A DNA stretch of 64,000 nt from Niebla homalea (lineage: Eukaryota; Ascomycota; Lecanoromycetes; Lecanorales; Ramalinaceae): positions 1 through 64,000 of the forward strand of contig JAHGAU010000004.1 of the NCBI GenBank assembly GCA_019925105.1, given 5' to 3'. The notes below the pieces were generated by a model, which searched no databases, was not told the DNA's origin, and was given only the letters and a program-made list of their open reading frames with translations. Position 1 is the first letter of the stretch. Every line of letters begins with the position of its first letter. Position numbers and translations under genes: made by a program. Of the stretch, positions 21,906 to 34,730 are shown one piece after another.

Positions 21906-24731
21906 TTTTAATTCCTTTTCTTTTTAAGGTAAAAGGCCCGGAATAAAATATTTTTTTTTATTTTTTAAAACGATTTATAAAAGTAATTAATAATAAAAAC
22001 CTTTAAGGATTAACTTAAGGATTAAGTTAAAAACCTCCTTTTAAAGGAAATATTATATTGTATAAAGTATTAATTAAACGTTAAATTAACTTAAACTACT
22101 TAAAATAAATATAACTTTAACGTAATAAAGCTTTAATTAAAGCTTAAACGTTGAAACTTAAACGGGAAATTAATTAGTTAAAAGAATAAGATTAAAGTTT
22201 CCGGGCGTTATTTTTTTTTGCGGTCTTAATAGTATTAACCGGGGTATTAAAAGCCTTTTATTAAAAACGTATTACGCCGCCACTTAACGGGCTATAAATA
22301 TCCTTTTACCTTTTAAGTATAATAAATCCTTTAAACCGGCTATTTTACTTAAGTATACGGGTAAGTTTAAAGCTAAATATTAACGGTGGTTTATTATTAT
22401 AAAAAAGTCTTTTTTATTAAGCCCGGATTATTTCTTAAACGATTATATTAAAATCCTATATTATTTATAATTTATTAATTATATTATTTAAAACCCGGAC
22501 CTTTTTTTAATCCGGATTTTTATTTTTAAAAAGTTTAAAGTTAAACTTATAAATTAAATAATTAATTTAAAGAACCGCCGGCTATCTTATTATAAGCGTT
22601 TTAAGGATATAAAATAACGGTTAAATTAAAAGGTTATTACCTTTTATAGTTATTTTAAAATAATTAAAAAAAACTTATTTATTTTATTAAATAAATTTAA
22701 GGTTTATATACTTTTTATAAAATTATTATTAAACTTAAAGTTTAAAATTATTTTTACCGGAAACGTTTTAAATACTTATAACGTTATCGTTAGGGCGGTT
22801 ATTATATAAAAGGGAAATTTTTTTTTATTATAACCGTTATTATTAACGTTAACCGTTTAATTAATAAAAATAAATCTCTTAAAAATAAAATATTAAAATT
22901 TAAAAATAATAACGTAAAACCGGCTCGTCCCGTTAAAGTTAATAATCAACGCGGTAAGAAACTTAAAGTTAAATTAAAACTTAATTTAATATATAAGGAT
23001 CTTAAATATTATATTTATTATAAAAAGGGTTATATTTCGTTAAATTATTTAAAAAAAAATAAACGTTAAAATTATAATTATAAGTATTATAAATAAAAAG
23101 TACATAAGGTTAAAAAACGTTAACGTTTTAATAATGTTTTAAAACCGGAATTCAAATAAAGATTAATAAAAATTAACCTTATTTTTTATATTAAAAATTA
23201 AATTAAGCTTAAGGATAATTAATAATTATTTATAATATTACTTAATATAGAAGTTTAAGTAAATTTAATTTTATAACGGTTTACGGTTTAATAAGATTTA
23301 TAGTTTATTTTTACTGTTTTACCGTAAATTAAATTACTTAATAATAATAAGGTTTATTATTATAAAGTTTATCGATTATAATATAATTTAATTAATAATT
23401 AAAGATAAATAAAACTATATAAAATATTTTTTTATATTATAGATTAAAACGGATTAAACGTAATTTTAAATCTCCCTATATTAAAGTCTTTTAAGACTAT
23501 ATTTAATCCGGCGGTTAATTAATAATATTTTAAGGTTAAGTTTAATAATTTATAGATTAATAACGTTTAAAAGTTTAATTAAACTTTAATAAAAATTAAT
23601 AATATTTTTATAATTATATATATTAATATAATAATAATATTTTTAAAAGAAATATTATAAAGCTTTATTTAAGGTTCTATAAGTATAGCCGTAATATAAG
23701 GATCTATTAATTTAATTATTCTATAAAAATTAAATAATTACGTAAATATCTTTTTTAATAAAATAATTAATATTTTACCGGAGTTAAAAAAGGGTAATTA
23801 TATAATCGAATTAAATAAAAGGGAGCCGTTTTATAAGTTTTTATATTACCTATTTAAGATTAAATTAACGGAGCTTTAACGGTATTTTAATAATATTTTA
23901 ATTTAAAATTAAATTTATTACTTGACGTCCCTTATAAATACCTTTATTTTTTTTATTTTAAAAAAGGATAACGGCCTTTATTTCTATATAGATTACCGGG
24001 GTTTAAGTACGGTTACGGTTAAAAATCAATATTTATTACCTTTAATTATTAAGACTTTTAACCGGTTAAATAACTCTTTATAATTTATTAAGTTAGATTT
24101 TAAGGATACTTATTATTAACTTTAAATTAAGTAAAGTAATAAATAGAAAATAACGTTCCGTATATATTATAATTATTTTAAGTATTTAATTATATTATTT
24201 AAGTTAATTAATACCCCGGTAACTTTTTAAGTTTATATTAATTAAGCCCTTACCGGTTTTATTAACGTAATTTATATAATTTATTTTAATGATATCCTTA
24301 TCTTTAATAAAAAGTTAACGGATTATTAATATTATATTAAATAAATTTTTAATTAATTATATTAATTTTAACTTTATATTAATTTAAAGAAATATTAATT
24401 AAATAGTACTTAAATTAAGTTCTTAAGATTTATAATTTTTATAAAGGGAATATAAATAAATTAAGAATGAATTAAGGTAATTAAAAACTAATTTACTTTA
24501 AAGATTTACCGGGATATTTAAGTCTTTTTAAGGTTTTTTAACTTCTATATATATTTTATTTATAAGTATTTAAGGATAACCGAACCTTTAATAAGTTTAT
24601 TTAAGGGTAATAAAAAGGGAAAGAAAACTGGGTTATTAAAATAAAATAACGCAATAACGGCGGCGTTTAACCGGTTACGTAATATATTTAATAATACGTT
24701 ATTATTCCGTTACTTTAACCCAGAAAAGGGG
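21906..24731 (+). pseudogene. Element B gag and reverse transcriptase, mutated
   Basis: The gag part matches element A. A CCHC zinc knuckle is readable at 23007-23048: Y-x2-Y-x4-Y-x4-Y with the spacing C-x2-C-x4-H-x4-C, every Cys/His codon changed to Tyr by one RIP-type transition (TGT/TGC or CAT/CAC to TAT). RT follows: the IDYRGL box near 23989, KLDFKDTYY at 24091-24110 (the catalytic LDL-D-AY box), and YFNDILI near 24282-24303 (YLDDIL with D to N). Then comes the R.F.PEK segment that joins RT to RNase H, ending at the solo LTR. All frames contain many stops. Confidence 0.85.
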
Positions 24732-24736
24732 GTACG

Positions 24737-24917
24737 TGTCACGAGCATGTACATAGTTATAGGACATAGCCTTAAGTGTAGGACTTTATGACAGGACACT
24801 GTCCTAAGGACAGGACACGTACATAGGTAGTAGTTTGTCCTTTAAGGACAAACGATCATTCACACATACATTGATCACTTTACCACTTTGTCCATTATAT
24901 GCTCTGTACCCATTACA
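24737..24917 (+). mobile_element. Solo LTR, 181 bp, with 5-bp target duplication
   Basis: Begins TGTCACGAGC and ends CCCATTACA, the TG...CA form of an LTR. It is flanked on both sides by GTACG (24732-24736 and 24918-24922). Element B reads PEKG just before it and resumes with the I-K-T-N-T-F form of the ETDAS box just after, so it was inserted in an existing copy and the internal part was later lost by LTR-LTR recombination. It shares taggacatagcc with the element D LTR, so the families are related. It is clearly less mutated than the sequence on either side. Confidence 0.9.
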
Positions 24918-26042
24918 GTACGGATAAAAACTAATACGTTTAATTTTATTATTATTAATATTTTATGTTAATAGTTTAAAGAAAGTTATCAACGTTTAAT
25001 AATTTATTAATCCCGGAAAATATAATCCGTTAAATAAAATTATAAAACGTATAATTAAGAGCTTTTTATTACCGTTATAGCGTCTAAATAATAACGTTAT
25101 TATTTAAAATGAAATATTAAAATTATTTAAATATAAACGGATTATAATAACTTTTAAAAGTTTATAAAGTAATTAACTTTAAGCTTACGTTAAGTTAAAT
25201 AAACCTTAAAACTTATTAATTATAAATTTAAAATATTTTATTATTAAGGTAAAATAAACCTTATTAATCCATTATTAAGACGTTTAAATTATGAAAAAGT
25301 GTTATTTTTTAATATTACCCTTTTACCTACGTTATAAAATAAGCTTACTTTTTAATTAAAGGAATTACCGGAATGCCGGTAAGCTATAATTATACGTTAT
25401 ATATTTTTACTTATATTAAAGGGTATTTAAGTTATTATCTTACGGAAAAAAGTATATTAATTACTTAAAAACGCTTATAAAAAATTAATTTTAATATAAC
25501 GGCTTATTAAAGATTTATAGGTTAATAATAAGTTTACTTACGAGATTAAGGAAGCCGTTATTAAGCCGGTTAAAAATCATTCTCGGTTTAATAAAGCTTA
25601 AAGTATTAACTTAATTAATCTTATTAAGTATAATAATCGGCTATATATCCTTAAAAATGGAGTAATTTAAGAAAAACTAATTAAGAAATATTATAACGAT
25701 AAGTTAATAAATTACTTTAACGCTAATAAAATTTATAAGTTATTAGCCTAAAAGTATTATTAAAACGGTTTAAAAGTTTAAATAATAAATTACGTTAAAA
25801 CATATAATATATATTAAAAGGCTAAAGTATATCGTTATTACCCTTACGGCGAATTAACTTAACTCCCTCCCCCGGTATAACCTTAAAAAAAATTAACTAT
25901 AAGCTTTATTACCGGTTTACGCTTTAATAAACGTAAAAAATAAGTTTATAACTTAATCTTAATAATCGTAAACCGCTATATAAAGATATATTATTATTTA
26001 TTTATAATAAAAAGTATAAACGCCGTTATATTAATTGAATTA
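24918..26042 (+). pseudogene. Element B RNase H and integrase N-terminal part
   Basis: Begins with the mutated ETDAS.FAIGG box (RNase H) right after the solo LTR. The integrase zinc-binding region and its linker are readable at 25660-25860: KYYNDKL..YF..NK-type, then CNICIKAK with Cys changes, and RYYPYGELT.LPPP. It stops in the integrase core at 26042, where element C begins. The matching continuation is at 45229. Confidence 0.8.
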
Positions 26043-26291
26043 AGAAAAGATGGGAAGAGATGAAAGAGCAAAAATGATGAAATAGCAGGTGGCAATAGAG
26101 TGCAATTGAAGATGGGCCGCAGCCCTTATATAAGTTGGTAAGGTATAGGTTGCTTATTATAGTTATCCGTTATACCCTTCTTTTTTTAGGTATATATAAA
26201 TTGATTTTACCCTTAATTAACCCTTTTAATATTTCCTTCTTTTATATATTTATCCGTAAGTTTTATATCTTTTATATTTTCCCCCTTTTTA
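26043..26291 (-). repeat. Element C 3' LTR
   Basis: About 249 bp. The left half (26043-26160) is unmutated, for example gatgggccgcagcccttatataag; the right half is strongly AT-shifted. The inner end reads cccccttttta where the partner has cccccttTCCA. In the element's own orientation there is a TATA-box-like cttatataagg. A 77-codon frame at 26135-26368 lies across the LTR edge and is a chance product. Confidence 0.8.
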
Positions 26292-29200
26292 GTTCCCTTT
26301 ATAATGAAATATTACCTTTAATATTATTATACTTTAAATTATATTATACTTATTTATATATATTTTAATTATATATATACCGCTTATAATATCCTTTTAA
26401 TAATTTAAATTATTATAAATATAAAAGTTAAAAAGGTATTAATACGGTAATAATTTATTTTTATTTCCTTTATAATAAAATTGCCTTTTTAATATTATAT
26501 ATTATTAATAAATAGTTCTTATCCTTTAACGTTATTTATATATATATTTATTTATTTTTTTTATAGTTTTATTCTTAGATTTTATTTAATAATAATAAAT
26601 AAGTATATTAAGACTTAATTTTCTTAAGGGTAACCTTTTAATTCTATTATTTTAACTTATTAATAACGGTAATTTCGGTACTTTACGTTTATTTATCTTA
26701 AAGTTTAAGTTATTTATATTTATGTTTTCTTTAAGTATAATACACTTAATCCGTATAAAGATATAATATATTTTATTCCGCTCGTTAAAAGATTATAGAT
26801 ACCGCCTTTTATAAGGATAAGACCTTATAACCGATCACTTTTTACCTTACTCCTTTATTTATATATTTCTAATGTCTTTTTTAATCCCGTTATTATTAAG
26901 TATATTTTTAATAAGTTCGTTACGTAACTTTAAATACGTTTTAAAAGGCTTAATTATTTAAATAAATTTTATTTAAATTTTATTTTATAAATCTTAATAT
27001 CTTTTTTTATTAATGTATTTAAAATAATATTATATATAACTGTTTAACTTATATTCATCTATTAATATTATCTTTTTATCGGTTTATTATATTAGTCTTA
27101 AGAAAGTAATTAAAAGGGTAATAATTTATTATAATTATTATTACTTATATATTATTACTTAAAAAAGTAAAGGAAAAAAGAAAAATAATAAATAGGTCGT
27201 TTATTAGTTTTTAAATAACTTTTTAATTTTTATATAAACTCCTTTAAAGCTTAATATTATACTTAATAATATTTATTAAAAATATATTCCTTATTATAAT
27301 TCTTAATATTTATTTTTATCTATTTATATACTTTTTCCTTAATTAATTAATATATTAAGTACTTTCGGGGCCATATTTACTTATAAATAATTATATTCCC
27401 GCGTTCTTTTAACGGGTTACGTCCGATCGTCCCGATAAAAATATATTTAAAAGGTATATTAAAAAGGGTTCCTTTTAAATATAATAATATTGCTCGTTAT
27501 ATTTATTAAGTTCCGTCTTAACCGGTTCCGTTAATAAATAAGACGTTAAAAATAACGTTTAATTATTTATTTACTTAATAATTATACCGCGTAACCGTTT
27601 ACTTTATCTTTTTTATTTATTTATTTTTTTTACTTCTTCTTATTTCTTTAAATTCTTTTATTTTTTTAACTTTCTTAATCTTTAACTCTTTTTATACTTT
27701 AATTAATGTATTTTAAATTTAACTTAATTTTATACTTAATTATTAATTATCCTTTTAAGAATATATATAAATTTATAATTTTAATATTAATTATTTATTT
27801 TATATTTATATTAATTTCCTTATAATTTTTTCGGAATTTTTAATTTAAATTATATTAATTAAAATTACCCCTATTATATCCTTATACTTTAAAAAGCGTA
27901 TCTTAATTATTAACCTCGTTAAATTAAATAAATATATTTCTATTATTATTAAGGTTCCTTTGGATATTAAAAAAATAATTTATTTAAAGCTATATTTATT
28001 GGTCCCTCGTAACTTTAATTTATTTTAACTTTTTTATTTTTAAAAGCTTCTTACGGTATATATTTAGGTTTACGTTTTTTATATACGTAAAAATATTTAA
28101 GTATATACCCGGTATTAATAAATTAATAACGGTTATCGTTTTACCTTTATTAATTATTATCGTATTAAAGGTCTATTGAATAACGTTTATTTAAACTATA
28201 TCTTTAAGTACCGGCCGGGCGATTATAGTTTTTATTTAGGTATATATGAATTAATTTACTTTTTAATCGATTATTATTAATTCCTTTTTATAAATTTTTA
28301 ATATCGGGATATAGTTTAAATAAGCGTTTTTTCTTTAATACGTTATATATTATTTAATCTTAATATTAATCATAAGTTTAATATAAAAGATCGTATATAT
28401 TTTATAATTAATTATAATTTATAATTAACTTAATAATTATAAATTTAATAAGTATTTTTTATTATATTTTTTATTTTTAATATTTATCCGTTATTATTAT
28501 AGTTTATTCCTGAATCTCGGTTATTTAACTCCGCTATTTATTTACCTTAGTAATCCCCGTTTAATCATTATTTACCGTCTTTATCCGCTTAATTAATCTA
28601 GTTATTTATATTATCTACTTTTCGTTTATTAATTTGGGTAACTCCCTTAGTCTAAGTAGTCCCTTTATTAATACGTTAATCCGGCCCTGCCGGAATTATA
28701 GGATTATCCCGGTTATATAAACCCGCTTAACGTAATAGAGTTTATATAAAGTATAGCCCGTCCCCTTTAGGGATTAATTCTTCAATTAAGTCTTATAAAC
28801 GGTTGCTTAAGAAAAGGTAATACCGTTTACCGGACTTAAATTTAATTAAGGATACCTTTAATTTAGGTTTTATTAACTTTAATTTTAATAAATTACCTTT
28901 CTTTCTTATATATAAAATAATTATTAATTAATTTTCCGTTTAAATAATAAGCTTACCTGGGTTCCTTTATTAATTTCCCCTCTTTTTAAGTCCGCTATTC
29001 GTACTATACGTATACGGCAGCCCTTACCCGCATCTCTATAAGTATTTCTTCCTTAATAAGCTCTTCCCTTTGCCTTATTCTTATATATATAATAGCCTTT
29101 AAAATCTTTAACCCAAATACGACTCCTTAATTGTTCTTATTTAAAGTTACTTCCGCGGGTAATACGGTTATACTTCAGAAAAAGGTCTACGTCCCTTTTT

Positions 29201-30600
29201 AACTTTATATCGCCGACCTTAGTAAACCCCATATTCCGGACTATTCCCGAGCTTATCATACTTAGCCTACCGGACCGTAATTATTAAGAATATTATTATA
29301 ATCTTAATTTTAATATACGCTTTACCGAAAGGGTACGTATATAGCTATCCGCGGATTAAAGCCTTAATTAATCTTCGGGTTATTCTATTAGCTTCCTCGG
29401 TCGTATTACCGGGTTTACTTATTGGGTCGCCTCCTTAATAACGGGTTATTTTCGTTTTAGGTTACGTCCTTATATATATACCAATCCTCCTGCTCCGTCT
29501 TTGCCCCCGTTACTAAGGTAGGACCGTTAATATAATCTTATGCCTTATAGCTACCGTAATAAAGGTTAATCCTAGATTTAATTACTTATCTTAGGGGCGT
29601 AATCGGGGCCTTAGTTACCCGTTATTTAAAATGGTTTTTATATTTATATTAACGGTATATTTTATTTATATTCTTAACGTAATATTTATAATAAATTTAA
29701 TATTTAGATTTATAATCCGTAAGAAAAACGTCCTTTTAAATAAATTTTTTAATATATAACCTTAATATTTAACTATACTTCTATTTATATATTACTCTTA
29801 ATATACTCTTTTTTTCTTTTTAAGGAAATATTTTTAATTATAAATAATTATAACTTTTTATAATTTCGCTATTTCATAACTTATAATATAATAAATAAAA
29901 AACTATAAATAAAAAACTAAGGGCTCCGTATCCCTTTATTTATATTTATCTCCTCTGAATCTTTATTATATTTTTACTTCCCTTCTTTTTTTAATTTTTC
30001 GTTTCTAATAATATTTATTAAAATAATTACTTATTCCTTCTCTTCCCCCCTCTTTTTTTTGATTTTTAAGTCCGTATTTTCTTAGGATTTTTAATATATT
30101 AAAATATGAAAATAAATAAAATAAAAATATAAAAGAAACGGCGTTATATTACTTATATATATTTCCTCCCCTTAAATTATACTATTTATAATTATAACGG
30201 TTTCTAAAGGATTAAGGTGTTCCCTGTTTATACTTGCCGGATTTTAATTCTTTTTATTATTTTTAGCTTTAATTTATTAAAGGATTTAAGATACCCAATA
30301 CGCAGTATAAATACTCTAAGATGATCCTTATAAAATAAGTTGGATATAAGAATTCTATTCATCCTTTTTAATATATATAAGGCTTTATACTTTCCTATAA
30401 AGCCTTTAATAATAAATAATCCAACTTAGCGGGGCTTAAGTTTCCTAAAATTAAAGGTAGGATCCCGTTAGATAACTAGCTACCTTTCTTTTAACGGGTT
30501 TTAGCCTTATATTCTTTTATCGTAGTGTTTTTTTTATCAATTTTTTATTATATTTAACTTCTCTTATTATTCCTCCTTAATACTTATCCGGTCTATTATA
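26292..30600 (-). other. Unexplained 3' part of element C
   Basis: About 4.3 kb of mutated sequence between the integrase and the 3' LTR of element C. The stretch at 28500-29620 is noticeably GC-richer (about 29000-29520 especially), and on the minus strand gives protein-like read-through with charged residues, for example VKDFKAI near 29110 and IRIRQREELIKEE near 29060. I could not assign a family. It could be an extra ORF of element C, a further nested element, or a captured host gene. Short frames in it are AT-composition noise. Confidence 0.4.
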
Positions 30601-32080
30601 AATCCTTAAATGGCTTTATATATTACTTCTTTTAAAGGCGGTATTATTCTTTTTATAATATATATTTTAACTTTTAATTTAATTACGTTCCGTTTATATA
30701 TTATATCCGGTTCGATTCCGAAGAAAATATTAATAAGGGTATACCTTAAATATTTAATATATCTTAAGTTAATATTTAATATCGTTAATTTTCCCATTTA
30801 TATTTAGTTATATTTCTATTAAGTTTACGTTTTCTTTATTACGTTTTATTAAATTTAATTATTAAACTTTATTATACTTATTGCCTTATACGTTATACTT
30901 AATATAAGGATAAACTAGATATTATATAACCAGAAAAAGCTTTTTATCCTTTTATTTATAAATGCTTTCTTAATATTTATATATATTATAACGGGTTTTA
31001 AGTAATAATTTATATATTCTTTTAATATAGTAATTATATCTTTTACTTTAATTAACGCAGTATAGAATAATTATATAAATCGTAAGAAATAATTTATTAT
31101 ATTAAAGACGTATTAAAGACCGCCTTATATTTATTTAAAAAGGCTAATAAAGTCCGCCTTAAATAAATTAAAAAAAGCTTTCACCTTAATTGGACTTAAT
31201 GGAACTATATAGCTTCCGTATATTTACTTTATATAAATTAGGTACCCTTATACGTATTTTATAATATCCTTTATTATATCCGGTTATTAATAATAATATT
31301 ATAGTTTCTTTAATATAATTTTTAATAAGAAGTATCCCGTATTATTATAAACTTCTTTAAGTATTTATATTATTTTTTCCTTTATTAAATATACCGTTTA
31401 ACGTTTCCCGTATTAATAAAGTAACTTATTAATAGTTAAATTAAATCTATAATTTATAAGTTACTTATTAAATTTAACTTATTATACCGTATCTTTCTCC
31501 TTTAACTTTATTCTTATTTTAAGATATTTAATAATATTAATATATTAATCGTCGTTTTTATAATAGAATAATTCTTTAAATTCTAATAACTCTATAAGTT
31601 TATAATTAATTTATATATATTCCGTCTCATAATTATTATTTAATTTTATATTATATATTTATACCAGCTTATTATTAATTATCTTTTATAATTATAATTC
31701 TTTTATATTTACTTTTTTCCTTTTATTTATGTTTTTCCCCGTTAACTTTCCCCCGCGTTTTAAGTTAATTAGCCTTTTAGCTATTATATCGTAATTCATA
31801 TATTATTATAAATATTAATTTTATTTTTCCTTACTTCCTTAAAAAGCTCCTTTAATATAACGTAATATCCTTTTTTATTATTCTTCCAGAATTATATTGT
31901 ATTATTCTTATTCTTTTATATTTTAAAGGCTATTTTTTTTATTATTTTATTGGGTACGTAATCTAGGTTATTAAATAATACCCTTAATAAGTTATCCGTA
32001 ACTTTATTAATCTTTCCTTTAATATATTCGATTTTAATATATAGCCTTCTTAATTTATTTACTTATTTTATAAAGATATC
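30601..32080 (-). pseudogene. Element C integrase region, mutated
   Basis: Minus-strand read-through shows the IIKDIIKYV.. and NIRKLYSSI parts of an integrase zinc-binding/linker region near 31200-31290. The .FI.PF segment of the core follows near 31150 and NYFLRF.YIIP near 31090. The end is uncertain. A 63-codon minus frame at 30606-30797 and an overlapping plus frame have no independent support. Confidence 0.55.
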
Positions 32081-33400
32081 CTTATAATAATTTATATTTA
32101 TAAATTTTATAAGCGGCTTATAATCTATATATATAATTAAAATTTCTTTTATATTTAATATATAAGAGAACTTTTTTTAAATATAATAATAACTATTAGT
32201 TTTCATTTATAAATATTATAGTTACGCTTTATTTTATTTATTATATATAAGTTATAAATAAGTAAAACGGTATCATTATCCTAAACTTAAGTAATATAAT
32301 ATCCGGCTCTATATTTTAAGGTATTAATATATATATAGACTGATATCTTTAGGTTTTATTTAAATAAAGCTTTAGCCCCCGTTACTATATTTTATATAAG
32401 TTAGAATAATATATTTTCTGACTCTTTTTATCTTTATTCTATATTTCCGGTTAAGCGGGTAAATAAACGAATTATTTCTATAAAGCCCTTAATTTATTTT
32501 CTTATTATATTAACGGTACTTAAGAATCCTTTAACGTTTCTTATATTTTAAAATACAGACCAGTTAAGTATCTTCCCGTATTTTTCTGGTCTAATTCGTA
32601 TACGTTTTTCCACCTTATGATCTTCTTTAAGTACTTTGATTTTTATTATATTAATTTTTAGCTTATTAAATAATAGCTTTAACTTTAATTATAAAATTTA
32701 AAAAAAAAATAATCTCTTAAGAAGGTAAACTATGCTTCTTATATCCCGTATACCTTAAAGATATCGTTAAAATAAAAAATCAAGTTAATAGGGTTATATT
32801 CCCTTTAAGAATAAGGAAAAATAACTTTAAGTTCAATTTAAGGATAACTTTTAATATAATATTTATAAGTTTAATAAAAATAAACGAAAACGTATATATT
32901 CCTTAAGGTATCCTTATAGGTTATAATTATTTAATACTTAATACGTTAAAAATAAGATAATATCGGTTATTAAAATATACTTTTATTACTTAATATTTAT
33001 ACTTTATATCCGTTTAAAAGAAAGTTTTATATAATGGAATTCTTAATAAATTATATACTCTTTCTGTTAGCTTTATATGAAACGCGGGTAATATTTTATA
33101 TATAAAGTGGTAATTAAATATAAGTCGTAATTTAACTTTACCTTCTTTCTTTATAAATATAAGGAATACGTTTTATATACTTATTCGTTTATCTACTTAT
33201 ATATATTTCTTATATATATTTAACTTAATTTTTTATTATATAATTATTTTAAGTTATTATTCCTTATTATTTAATAGCCTTTTAATAATAGCTTTATATA
33301 GTTTAATCCTTAATTTTAATATCACTTTATATAAAAGCAGGTTTATTATAAGGATTTTATATAATTCTTTTACGCTTATATCCCTATATATTTATAGTAC
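32081..33400 (-). pseudogene. Element C reverse transcriptase and RNase H, mutated
   Basis: RT: IFIKKEGKVKLRLIFNYHF near 33130-33190 (the KK.G..R.C.DYR.LN box with mutations), then a LTERVY segment and a FF-TDIK block near 33010 (the F.K.DL..AY box). RNase H: SRILYYLSL near 32300 (PVAYFSRK region), then YYYI-KKFSYILNIKEILIIY and DYKPLIKFI at about 32110-32200 (the TDHK.L box with H to Y). The order confirms minus-strand Ty3/gypsy. Confidence 0.75.
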
Positions 33401-34716
33401 TTAAAGCATTTTAAGTCGTACTTAATTATTTGGGATAATATCCCTTAATATAATATTTTCTTTTTTTATTTATACTTATAGCTTTTTATATAACTTTAAA
33501 GTATCGATCTTTTTTCTTATTATTTTTTTATTTATTAAGAATATAACTTATAGTAGCTTTATTTTAATATCTGCTTTTTTATTTTATAGTTTTAAAATTA
33601 ACTTATCCGTTACTTTATATACGTATTTTAAATAGACTTAATAAATACCGTACCTATACTTTAATAATCCTTAATAAATTATTAAGTTATTAAATTATTT
33701 AATTCTTAGGATTATACTTTTTATAATAAGTAAATAGTTCTTATTATTTTTACTTTTTATTTACTTTATCTTCTTTTTTATCTTCTTTTAATATATAGCT
33801 TTCTTCTTCTTATTATTAACTTTTTTAAGTTATTTATTATTTTCTTAATATATACGATCGTCCGTTTTTATTATTATAAATATTATTAATTTAATTAATA
33901 TCGCTTTTTCTTTATATATTATATATTCTTTATACCGTTTAACGTTATCTTACGTAATGGATAATAACTTTAAGTATTATATTATTTTTTCGTTTATTTT
34001 ATTAAGTATTTAATCTATAAATCTAACTATTTTCCGCTTTTATTTAATAAATTACTATTAATATAAGATAAGGCTTATTTCTGGTTTTAAATTATTAATC
34101 GGACTATTTATTATATCCTTTTTAATTCCCGTGTTATTTTTTTAATGCTTCCGAGCTTTTTTATTGTTTCTTAGGTACTCCCGTTATTATCCTATTCCTT
34201 TTGATTCTTTTAAACCCTTACTTAACCGTTCCTATTTACTTTTTATTTAACTTATTTCTTTTACCCCGTTTTACCGCTTCAACTTGCTCCTAGTCTTCCC
34301 CCACTTACTCCGACTATTTCTTATATACTCCCTTTTCTCCTTAAATATATAAATATACCCTTTTTCTCTTATTAATTAATCGTTAAAATATACGCCCTTA
34401 AAGCCGATTTTACTCTTTAAACTTCTTTTTTTCTTATAGTTTATTAATCTTAATTATCCTTTTTATTTTTTCATTTAATCTTTAAGCTCTCTTTATTACT
34501 TTTATATTTAAATAAGTTTAACTTAATTTTTTCTTTTAATATTATCGCGTTCCTATAGTATAACTTCTTATATACCGGCTTTTAACGTATTTTACTTAAC
34601 GGGTATATTTAAGGTTTAAATAATTAAATATTTTCTTTATAAATAATATTCTTAATCTTTAATATCTTTATTTAAATCTTAAAGTTAATTATAATTAACT
34701 TTAACTATAAGAGTCT
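33401..34716 (-). pseudogene. Element C protease/linker region
   Basis: Lies between RT and the LINE-2 insertion, so protease and the gag end are expected by order. The sequence is AT-rich with C/T-rich stretches near 34140-34340 (minus-strand G/A-rich, suggesting a charged linker). I could not see a protease DTG/DSG box. Confidence 0.4.
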
Positions 34717-34730
34717 TAATAAAATATTAT

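Noticed and set aside
24719..24736. agaaaaggggg as a polypurine tract in front of a 3' LTR
   Set aside because: It is part of the RT-RNase H connection codons (PEKG) of element B, and the element resumes after the solo LTR.
26135..26368. 77-codon hydrophobic ORF
   Set aside because: Straddles the edge of the element C LTR; AT-composition artefact.
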